The notes below the pieces were generated by a model. It worked only from the letters and a program-made list of their open reading frames with translations. It did no database searches and had not been told where the DNA came from. 64,000 nucleotides of DNA from Pseudalkalibacillus hwajinpoensis. GTDB taxonomy: Bacteria; Bacillota; Bacilli; Bacillales; Guptibacillaceae. The DNA is taken from assembly GCF_039851965.1 (NCBI RefSeq), contig NZ_CP156674.1:1178001-1242000 (forward strand), read 5' to 3'. The position numbers were made by a program, and so were the translations under genes. Within the stretch, counting starts at the first letter, position 1. Every line of letters starts with the position of its first letter. This document shows, in pieces, positions 45,837 to 54,159 of this stretch.

Positions 45837-46805
45837 TTAAACTGCTGCTCCAGCTTTCTTTTCTTTCAACAATGTATACGCATAAAGGGCAATTGCGGTA
45901 TCCTGTACGCCCGTTCCAGTTAGGTCGCATACGGTGATTTGCTCCGCATTCTTTCTTCCTTTTATCCGTCCTGCTGTTAGTTCACCAAGCTCAACCGCTC
46001 TTGCTAGCATCTCAGCCTGTGAACGCGCATGATGAATTTCCCCGAGTCGTCGTGATTGTTCTTTCACATCACAAACAAGTACATCTGCTCTTTCAAGAAC
46101 CTCAGCCTCGAGCTCTTGCTTCGTTTCAGCATCAGAGCCCATCGCCGTTACATGAATACCGCTCGTAAGCCAGTCAGCTCTTATAACAGGACAGGTCGCC
46201 GGCGTTGTGGTCACGACGATGTCGCTCCTGCGCACCGCTTCTTCTCTGCTCACCGCTTCTACTTTCACCCCGAGTCTAGCTTCTATATCATTGATATACT
46301 TTAGGATGTTTTCTTCCTTTCGTCCGTAAACGAACACTCTTTCAAGGTCACGAACATGGGTCAGTGCCTCGATTTGATAGCGGGCTTGACTTCCTGTTCC
46401 GATCACTCCCGCCGTCCTAGCATCTTCTCTCGCAAGATGCTTAGCTGCAACAGCTCCAGCAGCTGCTGTTCGGATATCTGTCAGGTAACCATTATCAAGC
46501 AGCATTGCCTCTGGCTGACCGGTCTTAGAGTTAAACAGCATCATCAATCCATTTCCACTCGGTAATCCAAGCTTGTGATTATTGAAAAAGCCAGACGACA
46601 CTTTGATTGCGAAATAATCAAGTCCTTCAACGTAAGCCGATTTCACATCAACCTCACCGTTATATAATGGAATGTCGATTCGCATGATTGGCGGCATCTC
46701 GACTCGTTTAGTGGCAAGATTGATAAATGCCTCCTCTACAACCTGAATGGTGTCAGCATTTAACCTAATATGTTTACGAATCTCTTCTTCTGTAAAAAGA
46801 ATCAT
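45837..46805 (-). CDS. eutC: Cyclodeaminase-like ectoine-utilisation protein EutC
   Basis: 322 residues, ornithine-cyclodeaminase/mu-crystallin family. Conserved blocks KVSSGFFNNHKLGLPS, LDNGYLTDIRTAAAGAVAAKHLA and the NAD motif GVIGTGSQARYQ. In hydroxyectoine breakdown EutC is thought to act with EutB, reducing the imine formed after dehydration. Adjacent to doeA. ATG chosen, with GGGAGG upstream; 23 bases after the doeA stop. Confidence 0.85.
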   Translation of the reverse strand: MILFTEEEIRKHIRLNADTIQVVEEAFINLATKRVEMPPIMRIDIPLYNGEVDVKSAYVEGLDYFAIKVSSGFFNNHKLGLPSGNGLMMLFNSKTGQPEAMLLDNGYLTDIRTAAAGAVAAKHLAREDARTAGVIGTGSQARYQIEALTHVRDLERVFVYGRKEENILKYINDIEARLGVKVEAVSREEAVRRSDIVVTTTPATCPVIRADWLTSGIHVTAMGSDAETKQELEAEVLERADVLVCDVKEQSRRLGEIHHARSQAEMLARAVELGELTAGRIKGRKNAEQITVCDLTGTGVQDTAIALYAYTLLKEKKAGAAV

Positions 46806-46827
46806 CCTGAACCTCCCTTCTTCTTTA

Positions 46828-48030
46828 CTACACCGCATCATTTCCTAACGCAAAGAGGTTAGTGGCGGTAATTAACTTTCGCGGCATATCCGCAAGAATC
46901 TCGCTCCCTGTTTCGGTTACTCGGAATGATTCGCTAATTTCAATACCGAAATTGTCATACCAGATCCCAGGGATCATATGAAACGTCATGTTTGACTTCA
47001 ATGCGGTTTGATCGCCCTGCCTCAGGCTTGCTGTATGCTCGCCCCAATCCGGCGGATAATTGAGTCCCATTGAATAGCCAATCCGCGAGTCTTTGATCAC
47101 GCCATGACGAGCAATCGTTTTACGCCAGATGTTTTCAACTTCCTCACACGTTACGCCTGGCTTAACGAATGACAGAGCTTCATTTAATCCTTCGACGACA
47201 ACTTTAGCAACATCATTCACTTTTTCACTTTGTGGACCGATTGATACAGTTCTTGCCATTGGACAGTGGTACCGTTTGTAACACCCTGCTAGCTCAATAA
47301 TCACCAGGTCGTTGTTCTGGTATTTTTTATCAGTCCAGGTTAGGTGTGGGGTGCATGTGTTTTCCCCTGAAGGGAGCATCGGTACGATTGCCGGGTAGTC
47401 ACCGCCGAACTCTGGCGTTCCACTAATAAGACTTTTATAAATGTCTGCCACAACATCACATTCCCGCACTCCTTCACCGATAGAATGAATCGCCTTTTTC
47501 ATCCCCAGCTCAACAAGTCGAGCAGCATTTTTGATGTAGGCGACCTCACGATCCGACTTAATCATGCGCACATGATTCACAAGCAGAGTAGCATCCTTCC
47601 ACACCGCATTCGGCAGACCCTTTTTTAAATGTTCAAAAGCTAGTGCTGTGAAATAGTAAGCCCCCATCTCGACACCAATAACCCTGTTACCTTGACCGAT
47701 TTGTCTTAGAATTTCTGCCACGAAATCCATCGGATGCTTGATAGTCGAATGGACATAATCATCTGTATAAGAAATGATATTATCCTGATAAAGCCAGGTC
47801 GTTGCTTTTGCACCATTCGCATCCATTTTCCTTCCAATCCAGAGAGGATGCTCTTCATCGATCATGACCACAACCATTTGATCAACATAGAACGACCAGC
47901 CATCATATCCTGAAAGGTAATTCATGTTTGCGGGATCCGTAATCAGCAATACCTCAAGACCTGCCTCTTCCATCCGTCTCTTCGTCCGCTGAATTCGATT
48001 CTGATACTCACTCATCTCAAACGCCAACAT
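46828..48030 (-). CDS. doeA: Ectoine hydrolase
   Basis: 400 residues, M24 creatinase/prolidase fold. It opens the ectoine ring to N-acetyl-2,4-diaminobutyrate. Canonical M24 metal ligands are mostly replaced: where metalloenzymes have D..G..Y..D.TR this has IIELAGCYKRYHCPMARTV, and the HxxGHG region reads IGYSMGLNYPPDWGEHTA. That loss fits the metal-independent EutD/DoeA branch rather than an aminopeptidase. First gene of the operon. The ribosome site AAGGGGG is ten bases from the chosen ATG. Confidence 0.88.
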   Translation of the reverse strand: MLAFEMSEYQNRIQRTKRRMEEAGLEVLLITDPANMNYLSGYDGWSFYVDQMVVVMIDEEHPLWIGRKMDANGAKATTWLYQDNIISYTDDYVHSTIKHPMDFVAEILRQIGQGNRVIGVEMGAYYFTALAFEHLKKGLPNAVWKDATLLVNHVRMIKSDREVAYIKNAARLVELGMKKAIHSIGEGVRECDVVADIYKSLISGTPEFGGDYPAIVPMLPSGENTCTPHLTWTDKKYQNNDLVIIELAGCYKRYHCPMARTVSIGPQSEKVNDVAKVVVEGLNEALSFVKPGVTCEEVENIWRKTIARHGVIKDSRIGYSMGLNYPPDWGEHTASLRQGDQTALKSNMTFHMIPGIWYDNFGIEISESFRVTETGSEILADMPRKLITATNLFALGNDAV

Positions 48031-48097
48031 AAGGATGAATCCCCCTTCCAACTAAAATTTCTTTCATTTTTAAATATTTAGTTAATTAATTGTTTTT

Positions 48098-48142
48098 ATC
48101 ATACAAAATGGACGTTTTTCCAGACAACTGCTAAATTGTATG
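48098..48142 (-). promoter_or_regulatory. Promoter of the ectoine operon with flanking dyad
   Basis: Minus-strand -35 TTGTCT (48122-48127) and -10 TATGAT (48098-48103), 18 bases apart. CATACAA (48100-48106) and TTGTATG (48136-48142) are inverted arms that bracket the promoter, suggesting an operator. Confidence 0.5.
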
Positions 48143-48203
48143 AAGTTTTGAATGTGTTTTTAGACAATTTAACAAGTACTTGAATTCTTTTAAACGCAAA
48201 AAA

Positions 48204-48228
48204 CAGCGCTCCATGAATGGTAGCGCTG
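48204..48228 (-). terminator. Terminator after the cysteine hydrolase
   Basis: CAGCGCT / AGCGCTG stem followed by TTTTTTG on the minus strand; separates the hydrolase from the ectoine promoter. Confidence 0.8.
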
Positions 48229-48236
48229 CATTCTTA

Positions 48237-48371
48237 TTAACTGGTAGATATCGCGTAATTCTTAAGTGGTGTTTTGTAATTGTTTTCAAGTTTACGTCTC
48301 AATCGTTCAGTGTCATTTAGAAACTCCCTATAGTAATTGCTTTCTTCAGGATAAGCTTTCGTTGGATACAA
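48237..48371 (-). other. In-frame open stretch directly after the hydrolase stop
   Basis: Immediately after the hydrolase TAA, the same frame stays open for 44 codons (LYPTKAYPEESNYYREFL ... ERLRRKLENNYKTPL). It has protein-like charge but no ribosome site. It may be the remnant of a separate gene, or a C-terminal extension cut off by a stop mutation. Confidence 0.3.
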
Positions 48372-48932
48372 TTACGATCGGTATTTATTGTGAAAAGGTA
48401 TAAACAAATCTTCATTAGTGTTTCTAACCACTGAAAAATTGTCTACATTATAATGTCCGTGAAGAGTTTCGTTGTGATGAATAATGATTTGTTGTGCAGA
48501 TAAGTTTTTGGAATCAGAAGTAGAATGTCCATCTCCAACTAATGTTACATCAAAATGATTGATTGTTGCTGTTCTAACAGCTGTATCAATACAATGTTCT
48601 GTCTTACATCCCATTATTACAAGGTGCTCTATATTGTTTTTACTTAAATGTTCGTTTAATGGAGTGCCATAAAATGTATTTGTAGCAGCCTTATCAAATA
48701 TGACAGCATCGGAAGGTACGTTAATGTCCTTATGTATCTGGAATCCTAGTCCTTCTCCATTCGAAACATCTAAATCTCTTATAAAAACAACTGGGATACT
48801 CTCATTTATTACTTTTTCAATTACAGTATTAATATTATGAATGATTTTGTCTTTATCAAAAACTCCTTGTTCTTCTTGATTACCTTCCATTAATTCTTGT
48901 TGAGCATCGATTATTAGTAAAGTTTGTTTCAA
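48372..48932 (-). CDS. Isochorismatase-fold cysteine hydrolase, second copy
   Basis: 186 residues. Triad residues visible: Asp in LIIDAQQEL, Lys in IFDKAATNTF and nucleophile Cys in CKTEHCIDTAV. TTG start, with GGGAG eight bases upstream. Similar only in fold to the copy at 2728. Substrate unknown. Lies upstream of the ectoine operon but is separated from it by a terminator and a promoter. Confidence 0.87.
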   Translation of the reverse strand: MKQTLLIIDAQQELMEGNQEEQGVFDKDKIIHNINTVIEKVINESIPVVFIRDLDVSNGEGLGFQIHKDINVPSDAVIFDKAATNTFYGTPLNEHLSKNNIEHLVIMGCKTEHCIDTAVRTATINHFDVTLVGDGHSTSDSKNLSAQQIIIHHNETLHGHYNVDNFSVVRNTNEDLFIPFHNKYRS

Positions 48933-49211
48933 TTATTTCTCTCCCTTTATGTGATTGGCAGTACAAATTTCAGCACTTCTACATAAAAGATATCTTCGTC
49001 AAAATATTTACAATACCTTCTACCACTATCCTACCTACATCTGAAGTAAGGGAAGAGTTTACTATCAACCATTTGGATCTTCAATTATTGCTTCCGATTG
49101 TATTATGGATTTAACATTTTGGTTTAAGTTTGTAGAAATAAAAGGAGTTTGGGCATATGACCACACCCTTAATATTTTAAAATATTTCTCTTACTCTATC
49201 TCTACATTTTT

Positions 49212-50011
49212 TTACTTTGCTGCAGAAGCTTTGATTGTCCGCCGTTCCCATTCTTCTACTACCTCATATGCTCCTTCAGGAGAATACCCCTTCCCTACAA
49301 GAACTCCCATTAGAATAAATTCTTGAAGAATGTGTGTAGCATTTATTCCTCTTTTAACATCCTCCAAGCCTTCTTGCACCAAAAATTCTGTATATTTCAC
49401 CCATTCATCTGGAGTTCTGCCATAAACAGATGTATTTCCATTGCCATGACTAGAATCCTCTTCAGCAGCCATTGCATCTGCTTTAGTAAAATGGACGGTA
49501 CCAAATGGATGTTTAGGAGGAGCATAGATCGAGTAAAGTTTTAACGGAATATTACCTGTATTTGTTAGATTGTGCCATGTTCCAGCAGGAATCATGATTG
49601 CAGAATCATCATAGACATTTCTAAATTTAAATTTTCTTTACTCTTACCCATTTGAACCATTCCCTGGCCTTGTTCAATACGTAAGAATTGATCAACGTCA
49701 GGATGCATTTCCAAACCGATATCTTCGCCAACATTGAGACTCATTAAAGTAACTTGCAAATGGTTCCCCGTCCAGAAAGCAGTACGATACGTATTGTTTT
49801 GCTTCGTTGCTGCATTGATATTAGCAACAAATGGTTTCGGTCTATAATCTGTTAACAACATACTTCCATCACTATTGGAAGAGCGAAAAAAATCAGCCTG
49901 CTCTATCTCATTAGGAAAAGTAGAGTAAACTGACTGTCTTCCATAGTTATACATTGGTGCATTAACAAAATAAGGATATTGATATTGATCCATATAAGGA
50001 TCGTAGTACAC
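49212..50011 (-). pseudogene. Cupin-domain protein, single frameshift
   Basis: Two adjoining frames together make one protein of about 265 residues. The first has a Tyr-rich start (YYDPYMDQYQYPYF), then HLQVTLMSLNVGEDIGLEMH and HPDVDQFLRIEQGQG, the first cupin motif with its histidines. The second continues MIPAGTWHNLTNTGNIPLKL, the second cupin motif, then an Asp/Glu-rich tail. The junction near 49620 lacks one base in a T/A run (reads FRNVYDDSAIMIP when corrected). Possibly a sequencing error; the domain itself is complete. Confidence 0.75.
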
Positions 50012-50205
50012 TTTTCTCAATCCCTTCACAGTTTAAAATATCCTATGCGCTAGTTAAGATGATGTACTTAGATTCGAGGTGACTTATTTTATCGATAATT
50101 TGGTACTCTTTTTGTAGCGATGATCTCGCAGATAAACGTTATAACTGAACATCTTTCGCTGAATAATCTGTTTAAAGTTCAATAAAAAGTTTATAGGTTT
50201 ATGGC

Positions 50206-50733
50206 TTATTCATTATTCCTTGGCTGTGCAAATCCCATTCTACACATTGACCAATTAAATGTTGTTTTTTGAATTTCATCACAAATATCCCACAAGTTAT
50301 TTACTAAACGTAATTCAACATTACGTAAAAATACATCTTGAAATAAGTTAACCACTTCAAATTTAGCAATTGGAAATTGTGTTGTTTCACTTATATAATA
50401 GCCAGCATTCTCGTCTTGAAGTGTGAACTGCTTTGCATCAAATTCATACAAGTATAATTTAGTGTTTTTCATCGTTTTAAACCATTTGTTTTCAATTACA
50501 ACTACATGCAAACATGATTTTAATGATATATATTTTTGTTTATCAATTTCTGAGGTATTTGGTCCAACATGATAGCAAACACGCGGACAATTTCTAGGCG
50601 TTAAAAAGTTAGGCAAGCATCTTTCGTCTATTGCCCATACAAGCCCTTTTGTTGAATCTAAATCCGTTCGAGTAGGGATTCGGGGCTTAAATCCTTGGAT
50701 ATCATTCTCTTCACTTACATGGAAAATCCGCAC
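50206..50733 (-). CDS. DUF6886-family protein
   Basis: About 175 residues. The strings FHVSEENDIQGFKPRIPTR, KGLVWAIDERCLPNFLTPRN and CPRVCYHVG are typical of this Bacillus family; NWSMCRMGFAQPR closes it. It has no known catalytic assignment. The start is GTG behind AAGGAG with eight-base spacing. Alone in its direction. Confidence 0.7.
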   Translation of the reverse strand: MRIFHVSEENDIQGFKPRIPTRTDLDSTKGLVWAIDERCLPNFLTPRNCPRVCYHVGPNTSEIDKQKYISLKSCLHVVVIENKWFKTMKNTKLYLYEFDAKQFTLQDENAGYYISETTQFPIAKFEVVNLFQDVFLRNVELRLVNNLWDICDEIQKTTFNWSMCRMGFAQPRNNE

Positions 50734-50742
50734 AAGCTTCAC

Positions 50743-51041
50743 TCCTTAAAATGAACTACCCTTCTATTTTTAATATACAATAAATTGGATCCTTCTCAAT
50801 TCCGTCAATACAACTTTGATAATCTCCTAAAATAGAAGATATATGGTGGGAGCGAGGAACCAAGGGAAATATAGTGTAAGGAGTCCTTCTAAACAAATTC
50901 CTCGTTGAGCTGTTATAGCGACATGAGCAGCAAGGTCTTGAAATGTCCAGCAAGCGTAATGGAATACAGTATATCAATCATCTAACTCCTTGCTAATCAG
51001 TCCCTTGATGTTCCATCAGTGACTGTTTTTAATCTCAAACA
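50743..51041. other. Intergenic stretch without a recognised gene
   Basis: About 300 bases. A minus-strand open frame of 73 codons exists but has no ribosome site and no recognisable motif. Probably non-coding or remnant sequence. Confidence 0.4.
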
Positions 51042-51078
51042 TTGACATATCGAAATTATTCGATATATAATACCAAGC
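51042..51078 (+). promoter_or_regulatory. ArsR-gene promoter with embedded operator, leaderless start
   Basis: -35 TTGACA (51042-51047) and -10 TATAAT (51066-51071), 18 bases apart. The spacer is an operator: ATATCGAA and TTCGATAT arms (51047-51054, 51059-51066). The ATG at 51079 lies seven bases after the -10 box and has no ribosome site, so the transcript is probably leaderless. Confidence 0.75.
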
Positions 51079-51393
51079 ATGAAACCAATCGATTTATTCA
51101 AAGCATTGTCTAACGAAACTCGGCTTAACATCTTACAGTGGTTGAAAGAACCGGAGAAGCATTTCCCCAAACAACAAGCTCATCTTCCAAAGGAGGTTAG
51201 TATCGAAGGTGGTGTTTGTGTGGGGGATATTCAAGAAAAAGCTAAAGCTTCTCAATCTACGGTTTCACATTACCTAAATATGATGCAAAAAGCTGGGTTA
51301 CTTGAATCTGTTCGCTACGGCCAATGGACCTATTATAGGCGCAATGAAGAGGTTATTCGTCAGTTAGCAGAATACCTTAATACAGAAATCTGA
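51079..51393 (+). CDS. ArsR/SmtB-family repressor
   Basis: 104 residues, winged helix (LFKALSNETRLNILQWL, then ASQSTVSHYLNMMQKAGLLES). A Cys in GGVCVGDI is the only cysteine, so a classic multi-cysteine metal site is not evident. Its promoter contains a perfect dyad, and a similar dyad precedes the next gene, so it probably represses itself and the transporter pair. Translation likely starts at the transcript 5' end. Confidence 0.88.
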   Translation: MKPIDLFKALSNETRLNILQWLKEPEKHFPKQQAHLPKEVSIEGGVCVGDIQEKAKASQSTVSHYLNMMQKAGLLESVRYGQWTYYRRNEEVIRQLAEYLNTEI

Positions 51394-51422
51394 CTTCAGA
51401 CTTCTGTATTTTTATTTGTTTA

Positions 51423-51443
51423 TATCGATTATTCTAGATATTT
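51423..51443 (+). promoter_or_regulatory. Second ArsR-type dyad
   Basis: ATATCGATTATTCTAGATAT resembles the ATATCGAA-N4-TTCGATAT operator of the ArsR gene and lies about 30 bases before the transporter gene. Confidence 0.5.
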
Positions 51444-51474
51444 AAATAATGGGATAAATAGGAGGATTAATAAT

Positions 51475-51903
51475 ATGCGTTACTTTTCATATATATTTGC
51501 ACTCTTAGCAGGAGCTGCACTCAGCTTTGAGGGTGCTATTTATGGTGAATTAGGAGAAACAGTGGGTGAGCTAGAAACCACGTTCTATAACTTTGCTGTT
51601 GGTTCATTAATTATGGGAATATTATGGGTTTTCTTTGGTAAAGGTAAACTTTCTTATACGGTGGAAGCACCTAAATGGACACTACTCGGCGGTGTGTTAG
51701 GTATCGCATATCTATTAGCTATTGTTATCAGTGTTCCATTTGTCGGCGTAGGTATAACGATGGTGTCTGTAATTATTGGTCAGATGTTAATGAGTCTAGT
51801 CATTGAACATTTCGGTTGGCTTGGCAGCAAAACAGCAAAAATAAATAAACAAAAAGTATTTGCGGCTATTTCAATGATCATTGCACTTATTTTAATCAAG
51901 TAG
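51475..51903 (+). CDS. YdcZ-type (DUF606) small DMT transporter
   Basis: 142 residues with five predicted helices. DUF606 features are visible: a front Gly/Ala-rich helix (FALLAGAALSFEGAIYGEL), GVLGIAYLLAIVISVPFVGVG and GQMLMSLVIEHFGWLG. Members often occur in pairs and are thought to work as heteromers exporting small compounds. AGGAGG precedes the ATG. It directly follows the ArsR gene, and the next gene is its broken partner. Confidence 0.82.
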   Translation: MRYFSYIFALLAGAALSFEGAIYGELGETVGELETTFYNFAVGSLIMGILWVFFGKGKLSYTVEAPKWTLLGGVLGIAYLLAIVISVPFVGVGITMVSVIIGQMLMSLVIEHFGWLGSKTAKINKQKVFAAISMIIALILIK

Positions 51904-51915
51904 GAGGTCTAATTA

Positions 51916-52388
51916 ATGGATATTATTATGATTTTATTCACCTTAATAGGTGGTATCACGTTGAGACACAATCGTCAATTAATGGTACTTTCAGTCAAAA
52001 AGCCGGTACAATCGAAGCTACACTTTTAACCTTTATTACCGGAGCAATATTTCTATTTATCATTATTCTGTTCTTTGGACAGGGGGATTTACTAGCAATA
52101 ATGGATGCACCTAACTAGCAGTTAAGTGCTGTATTCCTGGGGGCTATTTATCTGTCTTTTACTGTTATAGCTATCCCAAAAATCGGTGTAATTGCAACTA
52201 ATATTACAACAATTATTGGTCAACTAGTGATAAGTGTTGTTATTGACCATTTTGGTTGGTTCGGCAGCATCCAAATAGTAGTGGATTGGAAAAGAATGAT
52301 TGCTCTAGGGTTCATGGCTTTAGCTCTCTATTTTATTTATCAAGGAAATAAGCTATCAAAAAAGAAAGTGGAAGTGCCTGAGATTTAA
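51916..52388 (+). pseudogene. Second YdcZ-type transporter, frameshift and nonsense
   Basis: MDIIMILFTLIGGIT begins in frame, then shifts near 51960 (continuing TQSSINGTFSQKAGTIEATL), and carries an in-frame TAG at 52117. The rest (AIPKIGVIATNITTIIGQL, VIDHFGWFG, ALYFIYQG) is well conserved and reaches TAA at 52388. It is the partner of the intact upstream copy; two separate lesions make real inactivation more likely than an error. Confidence 0.8.
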
Positions 52389-52485
52389 ATAAGTCTACGG
52401 AAACAATAAAGAGGAAGTCATTAGAAAAGCATTCGAGAGTTCTCTCTAATAAGAGGGACCTCTCTCTTTCATAGCGTTAACCACA

Positions 52486-54159
52486 CTACAATCTTTCATC
52501 TTTTAATCCAACTGACCATATTTTAATACTAAGATCGAGTAGAAATACATCGTCGGGGCTTATAAGCGAAAGCTGTGTTAGTGACTCGATTTTTCGTAAT
52601 CGGTAAAGAAGTGACTGCCTGTGTAGATTCAACTTTCGTGCAGTCTGACTCACGTTCCCATTGTTCAAGTGATAAGCTGTGAAGGTTCCGATCAAATCCA
52701 TGTTTCTCTTTTTATCGTAGGCAAGTAATGGAGCGATTGTTGACATAGTGACTTCCTGGACATCTTTATCACGTGAAAGGCTTTGCAACAAACGATTGAT
52801 TTTTGTATCTTCGTAATCTATACGACTTCCAGAACCTTTTTGTTTTCTACCAAGATCCAGCGCCACGCATGCTTTGTCATAGCTTTCTTTAAAGACAAGC
52901 ACACCCTCACCACTTTTGCCAATTCCCCACGTTAGTACGATACCTGGAAACAGTTTACTTAATCGTCTCTCCAGTAAATCCAGAAACTGATTCACAAGTT
53001 CATTTTTCCCATGCTCAGTTTCTAGAAAGATAACGAGTTTGTTGTCCTGAACAGTTGTTAGAATTCTTCGCTCAATTGCTTCTCCTGCATACAATACTTC
53101 CTCGCTTACATAGTAAATCATGCTTTCAAACCAATGTTCGTAAGAGGAAAAACCTTTTCGGTTTTTTTGGGAAAGGTCAGTAAGGTTATCCAGTTGTCCC
53201 ATCACACAGACATATGGAAGCGTGAGGTTATAGCCAAGTAGCTTACCACGAGAAAGGAGGCGCTCTTCTGAGGAGTATTCGCCGTTTGCAATACTAAGTA
53301 TAAAATCATCTTTTAATCGCATTTCAGTTTCTTCAATTGCATTGTCCTTCAAAAATGCAAGTGCAGCAGCGGTAGCAGCGTGCTCTAATAAACTTGTATC
53401 AATCTCGCTCGTATCATTTTTGGGGAAAACCACAAGTTCCCCCTGCTCTGTACCTGCAGATTGAATCTTCATAACTAATCCGGGCATCTCCCCAATCACA
53501 AATTCCTCAATCTTTTTGAGCATTGGATGAAGCATATTTCCACCAGCTCGTGTAATGTTCATATATTGCTCACGGTAGGCATTCCATTTCTCAAGAATGG
53601 ACTTCGAACACCCTGCTTTTCCTTTCACTTTACCTTTTGAGTCTGCAATTAGAATTGGCGAAGTCGTCTGCTTGTTAACAAACCGTGCGATATCATTAGC
53701 GTTGCCACCTTGAAGGACCATTTCTAAAAGCCTTTGCTGTATTTCTTCAGATCTTCTTAACTCTTCCTGTTGATAGTGATTAATTCTATCCATACACGCC
53801 TGAATTACATCAGAAAACCGGATTTCCCATGTCATTTCAATTAATCCAAATTCCCTCTCTTGTGCATAGGAAATGACCTGCTTCGGGATATCAAAGAGAT
53901 GACGTCCAGTTGCAAGAGCAAGAGCAGATGCTCCTGATTCATAGACATCCTGAACGAAACCTAGTAATGCTTCCGGGTCTTTACCAAGCCCAATACCTGT
54001 GCTGAGTACAAACTCATGCTGTCGAACAAAATTTTCGACAGGCGTCTCAATCACAGATACCCATTCTACCTGTTTGTTTTGAATCATTCTGTTCCCTGAA
54101 TGTATTTTGGCATGGGAAAGCATAGGCAATTCGATGATTTCCTTGAGACTAACCGCCAT
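52486..54159 (-). CDS. PucR-family regulator
   Basis: About 557 residues. N-terminal PucR domain (SLKEIIELPMLSHAKIHSG to about 130), a central GGDEF-like/linker region, and the C-terminal helix-turn-helix NNGNVSQTARKLNLHRQSLLYRLRKIE. Overlaps the eutB gene by 11 bases and is co-transcribed with it. Purine or amino-compound catabolism is the usual regulon; here it probably senses an ectoine-pathway intermediate. The ATG follows AGGGGTG. Confidence 0.85.
   Translation of the reverse strand: MAVSLKEIIELPMLSHAKIHSGNRMIQNKQVEWVSVIETPVENFVRQHEFVLSTGIGLGKDPEALLGFVQDVYESGASALALATGRHLFDIPKQVISYAQEREFGLIEMTWEIRFSDVIQACMDRINHYQQEELRRSEEIQQRLLEMVLQGGNANDIARFVNKQTTSPILIADSKGKVKGKAGCSKSILEKWNAYREQYMNITRAGGNMLHPMLKKIEEFVIGEMPGLVMKIQSAGTEQGELVVFPKNDTSEIDTSLLEHAATAAALAFLKDNAIEETEMRLKDDFILSIANGEYSSEERLLSRGKLLGYNLTLPYVCVMGQLDNLTDLSQKNRKGFSSYEHWFESMIYYVSEEVLYAGEAIERRILTTVQDNKLVIFLETEHGKNELVNQFLDLLERRLSKLFPGIVLTWGIGKSGEGVLVFKESYDKACVALDLGRKQKGSGSRIDYEDTKINRLLQSLSRDKDVQEVTMSTIAPLLAYDKKRNMDLIGTFTAYHLNNGNVSQTARKLNLHRQSLLYRLRKIESLTQLSLISPDDVFLLDLSIKIWSVGLKDERL

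Noticed and set aside
50756..50977. A 73-codon minus-strand frame
   Set aside because: No start signal and no recognisable composition; only noted as an open stretch.
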